Positions 7,427 through 15,228 of a DNA stretch of 64,000 bases are shown one piece after another. This DNA comes from Spirosoma oryzicola. Its GTDB lineage: Bacteria; Bacteroidota; Bacteroidia; Cytophagales; Spirosomataceae. The position numbers and the translations under genes are program-made. A model generated the notes under the pieces. It saw only the letters and a program-made list of their open reading frames with translations, did not search any database and was not told the DNA's origin. Numbering within the stretch: position 1 is the first letter of the stretch; each line of letters begins with the position of its first letter. The stretch is from positions 1,593,501 to 1,657,500 of the forward strand of contig NZ_CP089538.1 of NCBI RefSeq assembly GCF_021233055.1. Reading direction: 5' to 3'.

Positions 7427-8034
7427 TCGCATATTTACGAAAGCCCTACGATTGCTCTGCGATTACTCCCCCAATCAACTCCTTAATTGCTCTCTAACCT
7501 TCGCATATATGCGATAGCTATGCGACACTAGCAATGGTAACACCTCAAAACTGTCGCAGATATGCGATTGCCGTGCGGCAGTGACGCTAATTCCGATCCT
7601 GAACCTTTGCAGATATGCAATAGCAGTGCAAAAGCTAGTCCAAAACGACGATCAATACAAGGCTGAACCTTTGCAAATATGCAATAGCGGTGCAATAGCA
7701 ATGCAAAAGCCGGATGAAATCGATGATAATTCTAGTCCTGAACTGTCGCATATATGCGATTGCGATGCGATTGCCGTGCGATTGCCATGCGACAGTGACG
7801 CTAATTCCAATCCTGAACTGTCGCAGATATGCGATTGCGATGCGGACAACAAAAACAATATAAAACAGACTATATATAATGGGGGTATGCCTGAAAAAAA
7901 ATCAGAAGGGCAAGCTCTCGACGATACTCCATCCGAAGCGACCATTGATACGGCAGTCAAAAAAATAAGGCCGGTCAAATGATCGTACGACCTACCGACG
8001 TTGACCAGCCTGAACCTTCGTAAATATGCGAAAG
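7427..8034 (+). repeat. phased array of palindromes and 11-bp iterons
   Basis: Seven or more copies of a 14-bp palindrome of the type TCGCATATATGCGA. Copies start at 7427, 7501, 7554, 7607, 7671, 7746 and 7821, with a degenerate one at 8018. From 7607 on, most are preceded by CTGAAC. Most are followed by one to three 11-bp repeats such as ATGCGATTGCC or TGCAATAGCGG. Centre-to-centre distances are 74, 53, 53, 64, 75 and 75 bp, that is about 5, 6 or 7 helical turns. Units are either CGCA/TGCG type or TGCA/TGCA type, and each is consistent within itself. The spacing is not a multiple of three, so a coding role is unlikely. It most resembles origin iterons or an operator array. Confidence 0.75.
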
Positions 8035-8193
8035 TGACACGCTCGGATTATCCCTTTGTCTACATAGAGTAGCGAATCATAGCAGCGAATAGGCGTAGAA
8101 GCACAAAATCAGCCCCGTCACGCGACGATCTATACCAAAACGCACTCTACTTCATCTGTCCATAAAGAGCGTCTTAAATCGAATGTTTTGCTA

Positions 8194-8739
8194 TCAACTA
8201 TACAACCGATCTGTCAAGCGTTGATAACGTAACACCCGCTTTGTGGGTTTGCCCCGGTAATGCCGCTTCGCATAAGGTCCGAAGGTTTCCTGATACAACT
8301 CAAAATCGTCTCCCCGTAACTGTCTTCCCATTGTATTGTCCAGATCCCGATACCGCTTTGACCAAAGCTGCTTTTCATAGTAGGTGTCGGCTAACGCATA
8401 GCGGGAAATAAACCGACCATCGACCAGGTACAACTTCCGGCAGCGCTTAGCGGTGATCGGACAAACAAAGTAGAATACGGTTCCCTTTCCCAGGTTGCTG
8501 GGTGCAATGAGCAGATCAATCCGGTACAACTTGGTTTCTCCTCGAAACGAGTAGCGCAGCATGAGGCATTTTGCCTTTAAGCTGGCGGCTATATCGATCG
8601 TGGCGACTCGTTCACCATTACGATTCCATCCAAGCTGGTGCGTCTTGCCGTCAATCAGACAGCCGGATTGTTTGACGGTTGCCGTGCTGAGATAGAGAAA
8701 GTCATCAATCGTGGTGGGACATTGACCAATACGGGGCAT
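8194..8739 (-). CDS. hypothetical protein with CPIT-KRCRKLY motif
   Basis: A 181-residue protein starting MPRIGQCPTTIDDFLYLST. The middle part (about 60-125) has alternating strands and the segment FVCPITAKRCRKLYLVDGRF, a motif I recall from uncharacterised Bacteroidota mobile-element proteins. The C-terminus is basic and Tyr-rich (KRHYRGKPTKRVLRYQRL), which suits nucleic-acid binding. It is the only plausible gene between the two repeat arrays and points away from the 44-bp array. A repeat-binding role is possible but is inference. Confidence 0.65.
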   Translation of the reverse strand: MPRIGQCPTTIDDFLYLSTATVKQSGCLIDGKTHQLGWNRNGERVATIDIAASLKAKCLMLRYSFRGETKLYRIDLLIAPSNLGKGTVFYFVCPITAKRCRKLYLVDGRFISRYALADTYYEKQLWSKRYRDLDNTMGRQLRGDDFELYQETFGPYAKRHYRGKPTKRVLRYQRLTDRLYS

Positions 8740-8867
8740 GAGGATAGAGTTTTCCGAGTGTTGAAACCTAAATTGTTAAGGAAGATGGGCAAAAACTCTT
8801 CCTTGTCAACTAACAGAGTCAAATGGGTGACCGTTCAGAGCAGGCTAATTGCTCTCGACGATCATGC

Positions 8868-10060
8868 GCGTTATGGACTGAAAAAACTCTTCAATTGCGC
8901 AGAGTCGCCTGCGCACGATGTGATATCAAACAAATCATAGGCTTCTTACTACACGCCTTTTTATGGACTCGGAAAACTCAATGTTGCTCGGCTCGCGTGC
9001 AGGCGATATGATGTCAGAAAAATCATGAGCTTATTGCTACACATCTTTTATGGACCCCAAAAACTCAATACAATCCGGCTTCGCGCCCACACGATATGAT
9101 GTCAGAAAAACCTTCATCAATAAGCAGTCTCCCTTCATGTGTAAGACTTCATTACTTCATCGGTAACGGATCGGGCTTCGCGGGCGCACACGAAACGACC
9201 GTGCATTAATCATGGACAGGTTGAACAAGCGCTTATCGGCAAGCCTTTTTTATGGACTGAAATAAACTTCAATTAGTCCTATTCGCCTACGCGTTATGAC
9301 TGGCAGAAAATCTTCAGTTGGCTCGATTACGCCTATGCGTATTGATTCCCGAAAAATCATGGCGTTGTCAATACACGTCTTTTTAGGGACTGACAAAACT
9401 CAATGTCGCTTGACTACACGAATGCGAATTGACCAACGAAAATCATTAGCCCGCCCTCAACTTCCTTTTTATGGACTCCGAAAACTCTTCGATCGATTGG
9501 GCCCCGCGCGTGTAGACTGACCCAAATAAACTTCATTTCGCTTTAAACAAGGTTTTTCTTTTTCCGGCCTTGACTGGGGCCGAAAACTCCTTATTTGGCT
9601 CTAAACTCTGTTTTTGCCTCGCGTATAGACTGACTGAAAAAACTCAATTCTTGTTGGGCCCCGCCTTCGTAGACTGCCCCAAATAACTCAATGAACTAGC
9701 ATCAGGCCGAACCTCGTACGGGCGCGCACGCGTGTAGCGGTGTGCAATAACTTAGTTTGTTGGAGTAGGCCTAGCTATAGATGTCCAATAAACCTTCGTT
9801 GCATCGACAAGAATAGTGACTACCATTCCTGATGGAGAGGGCTAGGAGTCGACACCTCTGCATGACCGTACATCAATCATCGGATTGGCTTGTAACGCCT
9901 TTTTTATGGACTCCGGAAACTCAACGGTACTTTACTCGCATACCCCGTATTTGACCGTCGATAAATCTTCAGATCGTTCTGTATGCCCTTTTTTATGGAC
10001 TCGGAAAACTCAATACAGCTACACTGCACATGCGTGAATTGACTCCGAAAAAATCATGGG
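8868..10060 (+). repeat. ~44-bp periodic degenerate repeat array (about 20 units)
   Basis: A motif of roughly 26 bp, TTTTATGGACTCGGAAAACT followed by CAATG (type A) or GCGTATTGACTCCGAAAAAT followed by CATG (type B), recurs about 20 times. The GACT-like centres lie near 8874, 8921, 8965, 9011, 9052, 9101, 9255, 9298, 9343, 9389, 9432, 9475, 9518, 9571, 9632, 9674, 9911, 9955, 10002 and 10041. Most steps are 41-49 bp. Types A and B alternate over much of the array, so the larger unit is about 88 bp. Neither 44 nor 88 keeps a reading frame. Repeats are degenerate and spacers short (about 16-18 bp), so this is not a CRISPR. Two gaps (9120-9240, 9690-9895) hold weaker copies. Confidence 0.8.
9191..9213 (+). 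repeat. 23-bp direct repeat, copy 1
   Basis: Begins CGAAACGACCGTGCATTAAT and ends CAT; identical over 23 bp to 10311-10333. Both copies follow a GC-rich CGCG/GCGC stretch. A weaker relative (GACCGTACATCAATCAT) lies near 9865. It may be a third variant of the 44-bp unit. Confidence 0.7.
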
Positions 10061-10064
10061 AAGG

Positions 10065-10099
10065 TTTCTGTGACAGTTATTGGCAACCTGTGACAGAAA
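10065..10099 (+). repeat. 12-bp inverted repeat (TTTCTGTGACAG)
   Basis: Arms 10065-10076 and 10088-10099 are complementary at 11 of 12 positions around an 11-bp spacer, directly after the last unit of the 44-bp array. It could be an operator or the edge of the array. Confidence 0.45.
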
Positions 10100-10183
10100 T
10101 GAAGCGGCCCCGCTCAAACTTTGATTGTTCGAGGTGCGCTGGCTTGTTAACAAAAGTCATCGATTATGTAAGATGAGATCATT

Positions 10184-10245
10184 CATCCTTACTTTCGACA
10201 AAAGACATAAAGTTAACTTACCTTCTTTTGTCGAAAGTGAGGATG
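10184..10245 (+). repeat. 62-bp interrupted palindrome
   Basis: Arms 10184-10205 and 10224-10245 pair over 22 positions with one wobble-type difference. The 18-bp centre contains the 10-bp perfect palindrome AAGTTAACTT (10210-10219), centred on exactly the same point as the arms. Outer sequences read CATCCTTACTTTCGACAAAA and its complement. There is no T tract. This is too symmetrical for a simple terminator and suggests a dimer or tetramer binding site or a structured single-strand site. Confidence 0.75.
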
Positions 10246-10310
10246 TTGCGCCAAAGCTTCGTTGCGTTATCGATCGCTCTATAATGTAGGGCTTGTCTCG
10301 CGTGCGCGCG

Positions 10311-10333
10311 CGAAACGACCGTGCATTAATCAT
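10311..10333 (+). repeat. 23-bp direct repeat, copy 2
   Basis: Second perfect copy of the 9191-9213 repeat. It is followed by a GC-rich hairpin (10335-10375; inner pairs AGGGC/GCCCT, outer pairs GAAACA/TGTTTC) just before the convergent 3' end of the gene 10420-10914. Confidence 0.7.
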
Positions 10334-10419
10334 AGAAACACTGGAAAGGGCGTTTTCGGCCCTCTGCGCTGTTTCTATTGAACGCTTCGGTTTTCACTGC
10401 CTTTGCCTCAGCAGGCCAA

Positions 10420-10914
10420 TCAGTTTAGGCTTGGGTTGATAGGATGTAAAGGACGACCACCTGTCGGGTCGGTTATAAAGCCATCATCAATATCGTCCTC
10501 GTCTTCATCGATGTCGTCCTCATCATCATTGTTGTCGTCGTCTGATGGAAGGGTACCCACATACGAGTTCACCGCTTCGTCCTGTACACTTTGAAAGTCC
10601 TCCGGTGCGTCGGGTATCAGCATCCAGGCATTTACCGATTTGGCCTCATCAGTTACCCAGTCAAGGTTGTTGTTAATTTCCTGCGAACGGCTCCATCCGG
10701 GCATCCGCTCGTCATCGAAGTCATCATAACGCTCGCAATGCCAATAGAACTTGCCGTCCTGATGCATATAAAAGCCAGGCCGAGGACCAAACCCGACGAT
10801 ATTCAGAATCATTGCGTACTTGTTTATCAATGGTTCGACATAGAGGTCAGGTGGGGGCTGAGTGGCGGGGTACCATTTGCCAAGTTCAATATCCGTACCA
10901 GGTAGAGTTGCCAT
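10420..10914 (-). CDS. hypothetical acidic protein
   Basis: A 164-residue protein. Residues 1-110 look globular, with many aromatics (FGPRPGFYMHQDGKFYWHCE, WSRSQEINNNLDWVTDEAKS, NAWMLIPDAPED). Residues about 123-145 are almost all Asp/Glu, followed by a short neutral tail. Such acidic tails occur in DNA mimics and in small mobile-element proteins, but no family is recognised. Start ATG 10914. It stands alone between the palindromic region and the hairpin at 11067-11114. The Asp-rich stretch explains an overlapping Ser-rich frame on the other strand, which is a shadow. Confidence 0.6.
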   Translation of the reverse strand: MATLPGTDIELGKWYPATQPPPDLYVEPLINKYAMILNIVGFGPRPGFYMHQDGKFYWHCERYDDFDDERMPGWSRSQEINNNLDWVTDEAKSVNAWMLIPDAPEDFQSVQDEAVNSYVGTLPSDDDNNDDEDDIDEDEDDIDDGFITDPTGGRPLHPINPSLN

Positions 10915-11066
10915 AGTAAGTCTGGGTCAAGATTAGACCTACAATGTAGTCAATTCAGGGATAGCCGGAAGGCTGTTTGCTTTCTGATGCTAAACTCACC
11001 CAAGCGTTAGTACCAATCGGGTGTTGTCGAAGATTGATAGCCTGACAGGGGGCGAGTGCTGAACAT

Positions 11067-11114
11067 AATCAACGAGCCCACTGTCGTACATATGCGACAG
11101 TGGGCTCGTTGATT
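11067..11114. repeat. perfect 20-bp hairpin containing an iteron core
   Basis: Arms 11067-11086 and 11095-11114 are perfectly complementary over 20 bp around the loop TACATATG. Its centre, TGTCGTACATATGCGACA, is a relative of the palindromic iterons at 7.4-8.0 kb. Further iteron-like sites follow: ATTTGCATTTATGCAAAT near 11130 and a half-degenerate TTTGCATTTTTGCGATAGC near 11171. No T tract is present on either strand. The rest of 10915-11364 shows no gene. Confidence 0.75.
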
Positions 11115-11364
11115 ATTCGCTTTTGCAGTGCATTTGCATTTATGCAAATACTAGATCAATACTGTTACAACGTATTTGCATTTTTGCGATAGCCGTGTTT
11201 CGCCGAGCTACTCAGGTGCAAAGTGGGCATGGATTCAAAAATTACTGGCCAATATTATAGTATTGATATAACTGGATTTTAACACCAATAGTATTTTCAC
11301 ATAAATGTCAAATAGGTTTTTCGTGACAGCAGCCGAAGAAGGCGAAGTGATTCAGTATTAGATA

Positions 11365-12189
11365 TTATTGAAAAAGAATAATCGGGGTCCAGTTAGTTGG
11401 GAAATTCTTGCTTTCCCATGAGTGAAGAATAGATTCCTTTGTACCCGAAATTTTATCTTGTAGACAAATAACAGCAACAAAGCGTTCTCCAGTTTTTTCA
11501 CTAATGTAGTTAGTAGCGTCTATCTTAATCTGATCTATGTATTCGTCGACGTTACTTCCCTTCCTAACGTATTTGTATTCTATAGATGTACCTAGTTCTG
11601 GTATTTGAATATCTGGCTTATATATTTTAAATTTTTGATTGAAACCTCCTTTAGCTTTCCGTATGGATGGAAAGTATAATTCAAGCACCCATTTAACGGG
11701 TGTATAAATAGAAGTCTCATTCGTTATGATAGTATCAGTTTTTTCAACAATAAAGAAGGTATTTTCTAATATTGAAATTAGCCTTTTAAAATCTTTTTCC
11801 TTTTCTTCTTTGTATCCAAAGAACTGGAATGGATACAGAAAAGATGCAAATTCATCAAGTATGACAAGTTCAAATTCAGCATCTTCATGTGGAAAAAGCT
11901 TTTCACTTATTAACAACTCTTTCGAGTTGTTAATCTTATCCTTGAAAATGTCTTTAAAGTTTTTTAAGTAATCTGTTAGACCAATAACTTCGAAGTAAAT
12001 ACATATAGAATTATATAGCAGCTTAATTCCTCGCTTGATTTGTAGTTCATCTTCTTCCGGGTCATAATTGTATCCAGTCAAATGACTGTGCATTGAATTC
12101 ATTACATAATTATAGTTTACCCTTTCAATTTCTGTTTTAAGCTCTGTGATTTGCTTTTCAAGGTAAGTAAGGTCAGTTTGCTTGAACAT
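11365..12189 (-). CDS. PD-(D/E)XK nuclease-like protein, candidate defence gene
   Basis: A 274-residue, strongly AT-rich gene. The N-terminus (1-40) is coiled coil (YLEKQITELKTEIERVNYNY). The middle is helical and rich in Lys, Glu and aromatics. The C-terminal 90 residues carry KPDIQIPELGTSIEYKYVRKG, matching the PD-x(10-20)-(D/E)-x-K arrangement of restriction-type nucleases (Asp in PDIQ, Glu and Lys in EYK), then YIDQIKIDATNYIS and FVAVICLQDK. DNA cleavage is inferred from the motif only. It sits with other defence-type genes and differs in base composition from the core genome, which suggests transfer. I cannot name a specific system. Confidence 0.7.
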   Translation of the reverse strand: MFKQTDLTYLEKQITELKTEIERVNYNYVMNSMHSHLTGYNYDPEEDELQIKRGIKLLYNSICIYFEVIGLTDYLKNFKDIFKDKINNSKELLISEKLFPHEDAEFELVILDEFASFLYPFQFFGYKEEKEKDFKRLISILENTFFIVEKTDTIITNETSIYTPVKWVLELYFPSIRKAKGGFNQKFKIYKPDIQIPELGTSIEYKYVRKGSNVDEYIDQIKIDATNYISEKTGERFVAVICLQDKISGTKESILHSWESKNFPTNWTPIILFQ

Positions 12190-12522
12190 CCTTTATAAAG
12201 TTTTGGTACTTTGATTAGTAATGCCAGAATTAGGCTTGAGTAGCTACCGGGTTACTTTTTACGGCATCTATTACTTAATCTGTCTAAGGAATAAATGCTT
12301 CTAATGGCTAAGCGATAGTCTTGCTTTTAAGATCAATAACATCAATAACATCAAGGTTGTATCAGCAACTAAGACCTTACAGACGGCTGATATGTGACTA
12401 CAGATGAATTATGTCCCGAATTTGATAGTATTTGTCCCAAATTGAAAAGTGGAAAAAAGCAGGGGGCCATAACTTTGAACTACCCAATCCAAATTTGGGT
12501 ATAGAAGCTCAAACCCTTTATT
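12190..12522. promoter_or_regulatory. divergent intergenic region with operator-like repeats
   Basis: A 333-bp gap between the nuclease-like gene and the beta-family gene. Visible elements: two adjacent ATCAATAAC repeats at 12332-12349; a TGTCCCGAATTTGA/TGTCCCAAATTGA direct repeat around 12413-12445; and the inverted repeat TACCCAA...TTTGGGTA at 12481-12501, 22 bp before the ATG at 12523. The last could be an operator. No gene seen. Confidence 0.4.
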
Positions 12523-13611
12523 ATGTTTAATTTTAATCACTATGTGCCTATACTAAAAGGCAAGTCCGGTGAATTCCAGGCTCTAAGTAATCTGTCAGAC
12601 AAAGCCTTGTCATCTATAACTCCAGTTATCGAAATTCCAGATATCCCTTACGATTATGTAACTAATCAACCGAGTAAAACAACTGATAACCACTTGTCTA
12701 GGTATGGAGAAGATCTCGCTAGCTGTTGGGTTGCAGATAAAGAGCTATTTATAGATGCGCATTTGTTGCCGGTAGATTGTAGAACAGCCGCCGGGCAGCA
12801 CCCATTTATATTTTTGTTTGAGGATTTTCGACGTTTGGGCCTTTTAACTATTCCTGTTATTAACATAGACAGTGATGAAGCATGTATAGATTCTGTTAGG
12901 GAGATTGTTGCAAATGATCAGAGAGGCGTATGTTTACGAATTAGTTTAAATCAATTAGAAACTCCTGATGGGGGCACACAACTTCTTCAACTTCTTTCAT
13001 CCATAGGCGTTGCCGTGAAGGAGGCTGATATACTTATAGATTTAGCAAGTCTGGGTAGCGGAATATCAAATGAGTTAATGACAACTCTAATGACTTTCGT
13101 TATTAACAATACTATTCCACAACTTGAATCTTGGAGAACAATAAGTCTGTCATCTGCGGCTTTCCCAACAGATTTATCCGGCATTCCTGCTGGTAGTGAG
13201 CGTCAGATACCACGTCTAGACTGGGAATTGTACAAAGCTCTTGTATCTAAAAATTTACGCCGTCTTCCTAGCTTTAGCGATTATTCGATTGCTCATCCAG
13301 AAATTAACGAGATGGATCCACGAATGATGAACATTAGCGCTAGCATAAGGTATACAACTCAGGATAGTTGGCTGATTATGAAGGGACGGGTTATTAAAAA
13401 ATATGGTTCTGATCAATATCACCAACTTTGCCGAGAATTGTTAGACCGGCCGGAGTATAAGGGTAAAGACTTTAGTTGGGGGGATGATTATATCAAGCAA
13501 TGCGCAGAAGGACAGGTAGGGCCTGGAAATTCAACTACATGGAGAAAGGTTGCTACTAATCATCACTTGGAATTAGTGGTAGATCAACTCGCCAACCTGT
13601 ACGACACTTAA
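12523..13611 (+). CDS. beta-family protein (sce7725-type partner)
   Basis: A 362-residue protein that I recognise as the beta protein family (Pfam Beta_protein). Hallmarks are the start FNHYVPILKGKSGEFQAL, a TPVIEIP strand, VINID in the middle, and the C-terminal PEYKGKDFSWGDDYI. Members often sit next to sce7726-family genes, as here. The molecular function is not established; some members are found in phage and defence-rich regions. Its 3' end overlaps the opposite-strand sce7726-like gene by 56 bp. The gene is AT-rich compared with the core genome. An operator-like inverted repeat precedes the start. Confidence 0.8.
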   Translation: MFNFNHYVPILKGKSGEFQALSNLSDKALSSITPVIEIPDIPYDYVTNQPSKTTDNHLSRYGEDLASCWVADKELFIDAHLLPVDCRTAAGQHPFIFLFEDFRRLGLLTIPVINIDSDEACIDSVREIVANDQRGVCLRISLNQLETPDGGTQLLQLLSSIGVAVKEADILIDLASLGSGISNELMTTLMTFVINNTIPQLESWRTISLSSAAFPTDLSGIPAGSERQIPRLDWELYKALVSKNLRRLPSFSDYSIAHPEINEMDPRMMNISASIRYTTQDSWLIMKGRVIKKYGSDQYHQLCRELLDRPEYKGKDFSWGDDYIKQCAEGQVGPGNSTTWRKVATNHHLELVVDQLANLYDT

Positions 13612-14149
13612 GAGATTCTCTGACGTAATATCTCAGGCTGTCAACATCAAGCTCCTCAGTTAATAGCTTCCACAAGTAGGGTTTTGGTTTTGAACCCACC
13701 CTTTTAGAATAGCCAATAGTATTTAATATTTGAAGAATTTCATCTTTCCATAAAAATTGAGCAATACTATAAGGCTCAATTTTTGTGTTGCGCCTTGATT
13801 CACGAACCAAATTGAATTTTACTGATTGGTGTGGGCTAGGCTCAACAGCAATTAAACCACACCAATCAGGCAGTAAATCTTCAACTTTTTTTAAATGTCG
13901 ATGGCTCGCTACAAGAGTTAGATAATCAAAAACTTTTGCATAAGAATCTAATTGAGAGGGCAGCCTAACTAATGTATCTCTTTCACTTTTGATTTCATAC
14001 CCGGAAATACTGCCGTTAATTAGTGCTATATCAATTCTAGAAACACCTAGGCAAACATCTAGCTCATCAATAATTCTACAAGATAAATCTTGACGATGAG
14101 AGCATAACAAATCCTCTTTCATTGCAAAACGAATATCGCGATCTCTCAT
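13556..14149 (-). CDS. sce7726-family protein, PD-(D/E)XK-like
   Basis: A 197-residue protein starting MRDRDIRFAMKEDLL at ATG 14149 (a TTG lies 6 nt upstream in frame). The central part reads IIDELDVCLGVSRIDIALIN then GYEIKSERDTLVRLPSQL. This matches the sce7726 family and has the D...E-x-K pattern of the PD-(D/E)XK nuclease fold (Asp in RIDIA, Glu and Lys in YEIKS). Sce7726 genes commonly pair with beta/sce7725 genes. Here the pair is convergent with a 56-bp 3' overlap, unlike the co-directional arrangement I would expect. It is 20 bp downstream of darG on the same strand, so co-transcription with darTG is possible. Confidence 0.82.
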   Translation of the reverse strand: MRDRDIRFAMKEDLLCSHRQDLSCRIIDELDVCLGVSRIDIALINGSISGYEIKSERDTLVRLPSQLDSYAKVFDYLTLVASHRHLKKVEDLLPDWCGLIAVEPSPHQSVKFNLVRESRRNTKIEPYSIAQFLWKDEILQILNTIGYSKRVGSKPKPYLWKLLTEELDVDSLRYYVRESLKCRTGWRVDLPLIPSDD

Positions 14150-14169
14150 CGTCAAGCTCTTTAACTGAG

Positions 14170-15225
14170 CTAAGCTGTTATACGGTTAAAAGTAGTAAAG
14201 CATAGAACTCGTTCATAGGCCATTTGAACAAGTGAAGGAGTCATAATATCTTTTTTCCGCGTACTCCAGTTATGAATAAAATCAATAACAGATTCGATTG
14301 AAGTAGCTGGTTTATTTATTTGCTTAAGTGCCCAATGTACAGTTGCAAGCAGCTCCAGGCCAAAGGGTGATTCAAAACCTTCAATTAGTTGAGTTACTGT
14401 GTTTAGGCGCTGTTTTTCGGCTTGGGATGTATTGTTAACCAAATAGGCCTTAATTTCTTCATTCTTATCTTTGAATAAAGACAAGGTGTCATGTGGCCGA
14501 GAATCAGCTACTCTAATATCTCCTTGTAAATAAGCTCCTTCCAGCCTACTTAACAAATGCTGAAGATTGTAAGCATATGGTCCGTATGTTCCTTGCTGAT
14601 ATTTTAGTCGGAGGTCAGTTTGGCCAAACTCTTGAAGAAAGTAGGCCAGTTTCTGGACTTCAATATGGGTTACATCATAGCCCAAGATTGTATAGCGATT
14701 AATAAGCGTCAATATCAGAGCCCTCGCTTTTGTCAATTCGCGGCTAACTTCAGGAGCCGGAGCTTCTTTGGGATTTAATCCAGGTTCGTATAAAAACACG
14801 TCAGCGTCAAGCTCTCCTAATTTCTCAATCAAAAGAGGTTTAACCACATTCCAATCTAAGCCGCCATATCCACAGCCTAATGGTGGCACTGCTACTGATT
14901 TTATGCCATATTCATTAATAACCCTGACTAAGTCATCTAAGCCACGCACAATATATTCTAATTGTGAGCTACCTTTCCAGTGGACTTTAGTCGGAAAGTT
15001 AATGATGTATGTTGGGTGACCTATACGCTCAGTCCTCGTGACGAACATGCGTCCAACCTGAACTTCTTTATTCTGGCAAGCCTTTCTGTACAATTCGTAA
15101 TTAAGTGGATACTTTTCACGGAACTGTAGAGCAATGCCTTTACCCATTACACCGACTGTGTTGACTGTATTGATCAACGCTTCGGCTTCTGACTTTAAAA
15201 GGTTATCGTGTGCGAACTTGATCAT
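14170..15225 (-). CDS. darG: DarG antitoxin: DNA ADP-ribosyl glycohydrolase (macrodomain)
   Basis: A 351-residue antitoxin. Residues 1-150 form a macrodomain (INTVNTVGVMGKGIALQFRE, VAVPPLGCGYGGLDW) that removes ADP-ribose from DNA bases. The remaining residues are a helical C-terminal domain of the DarG type (HIEVQKLAYFLQEFGQTDLR, GTYGPYAYNLQHLL), known in DarG to contact DarT. It follows darT with a 3-nt gap, so the two are co-transcribed and probably coupled. Together they form a toxin-antitoxin system; known DarTG systems give anti-phage immunity. All macrodomain hallmarks are present, so it should be active. Confidence 0.95.
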   Translation of the reverse strand: MIKFAHDNLLKSEAEALINTVNTVGVMGKGIALQFREKYPLNYELYRKACQNKEVQVGRMFVTRTERIGHPTYIINFPTKVHWKGSSQLEYIVRGLDDLVRVINEYGIKSVAVPPLGCGYGGLDWNVVKPLLIEKLGELDADVFLYEPGLNPKEAPAPEVSRELTKARALILTLINRYTILGYDVTHIEVQKLAYFLQEFGQTDLRLKYQQGTYGPYAYNLQHLLSRLEGAYLQGDIRVADSRPHDTLSLFKDKNEEIKAYLVNNTSQAEKQRLNTVTQLIEGFESPFGLELLATVHWALKQINKPATSIESVIDFIHNWSTRKKDIMTPSLVQMAYERVLCFTTFNRITA

Positions 15226-15228
15226 TTG

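Noticed and set aside
7581..7982. 133-codon frame with repeated ELSQICDCDA-like peptides
   Set aside because: It starts with GTG inside the iteron array. The repeat spacing (53, 64, 75 bp) changes frame between units, and the peptide repeats follow directly from the DNA repeats. A real short protein at its 3' end (ATG near 7886) cannot be excluded but has no support.
8868..10060. CRISPR array
   Set aside because: Units are degenerate, spacers are short and partly similar to each other, two unit types alternate, and no cas genes are in view.
10591..10905. Plus-strand frame opposite the acidic protein gene
   Set aside because: The minus-strand gene has consistent amino-acid composition, an aromatic-rich core and an ATG start; the opposite frame looks like its complement.
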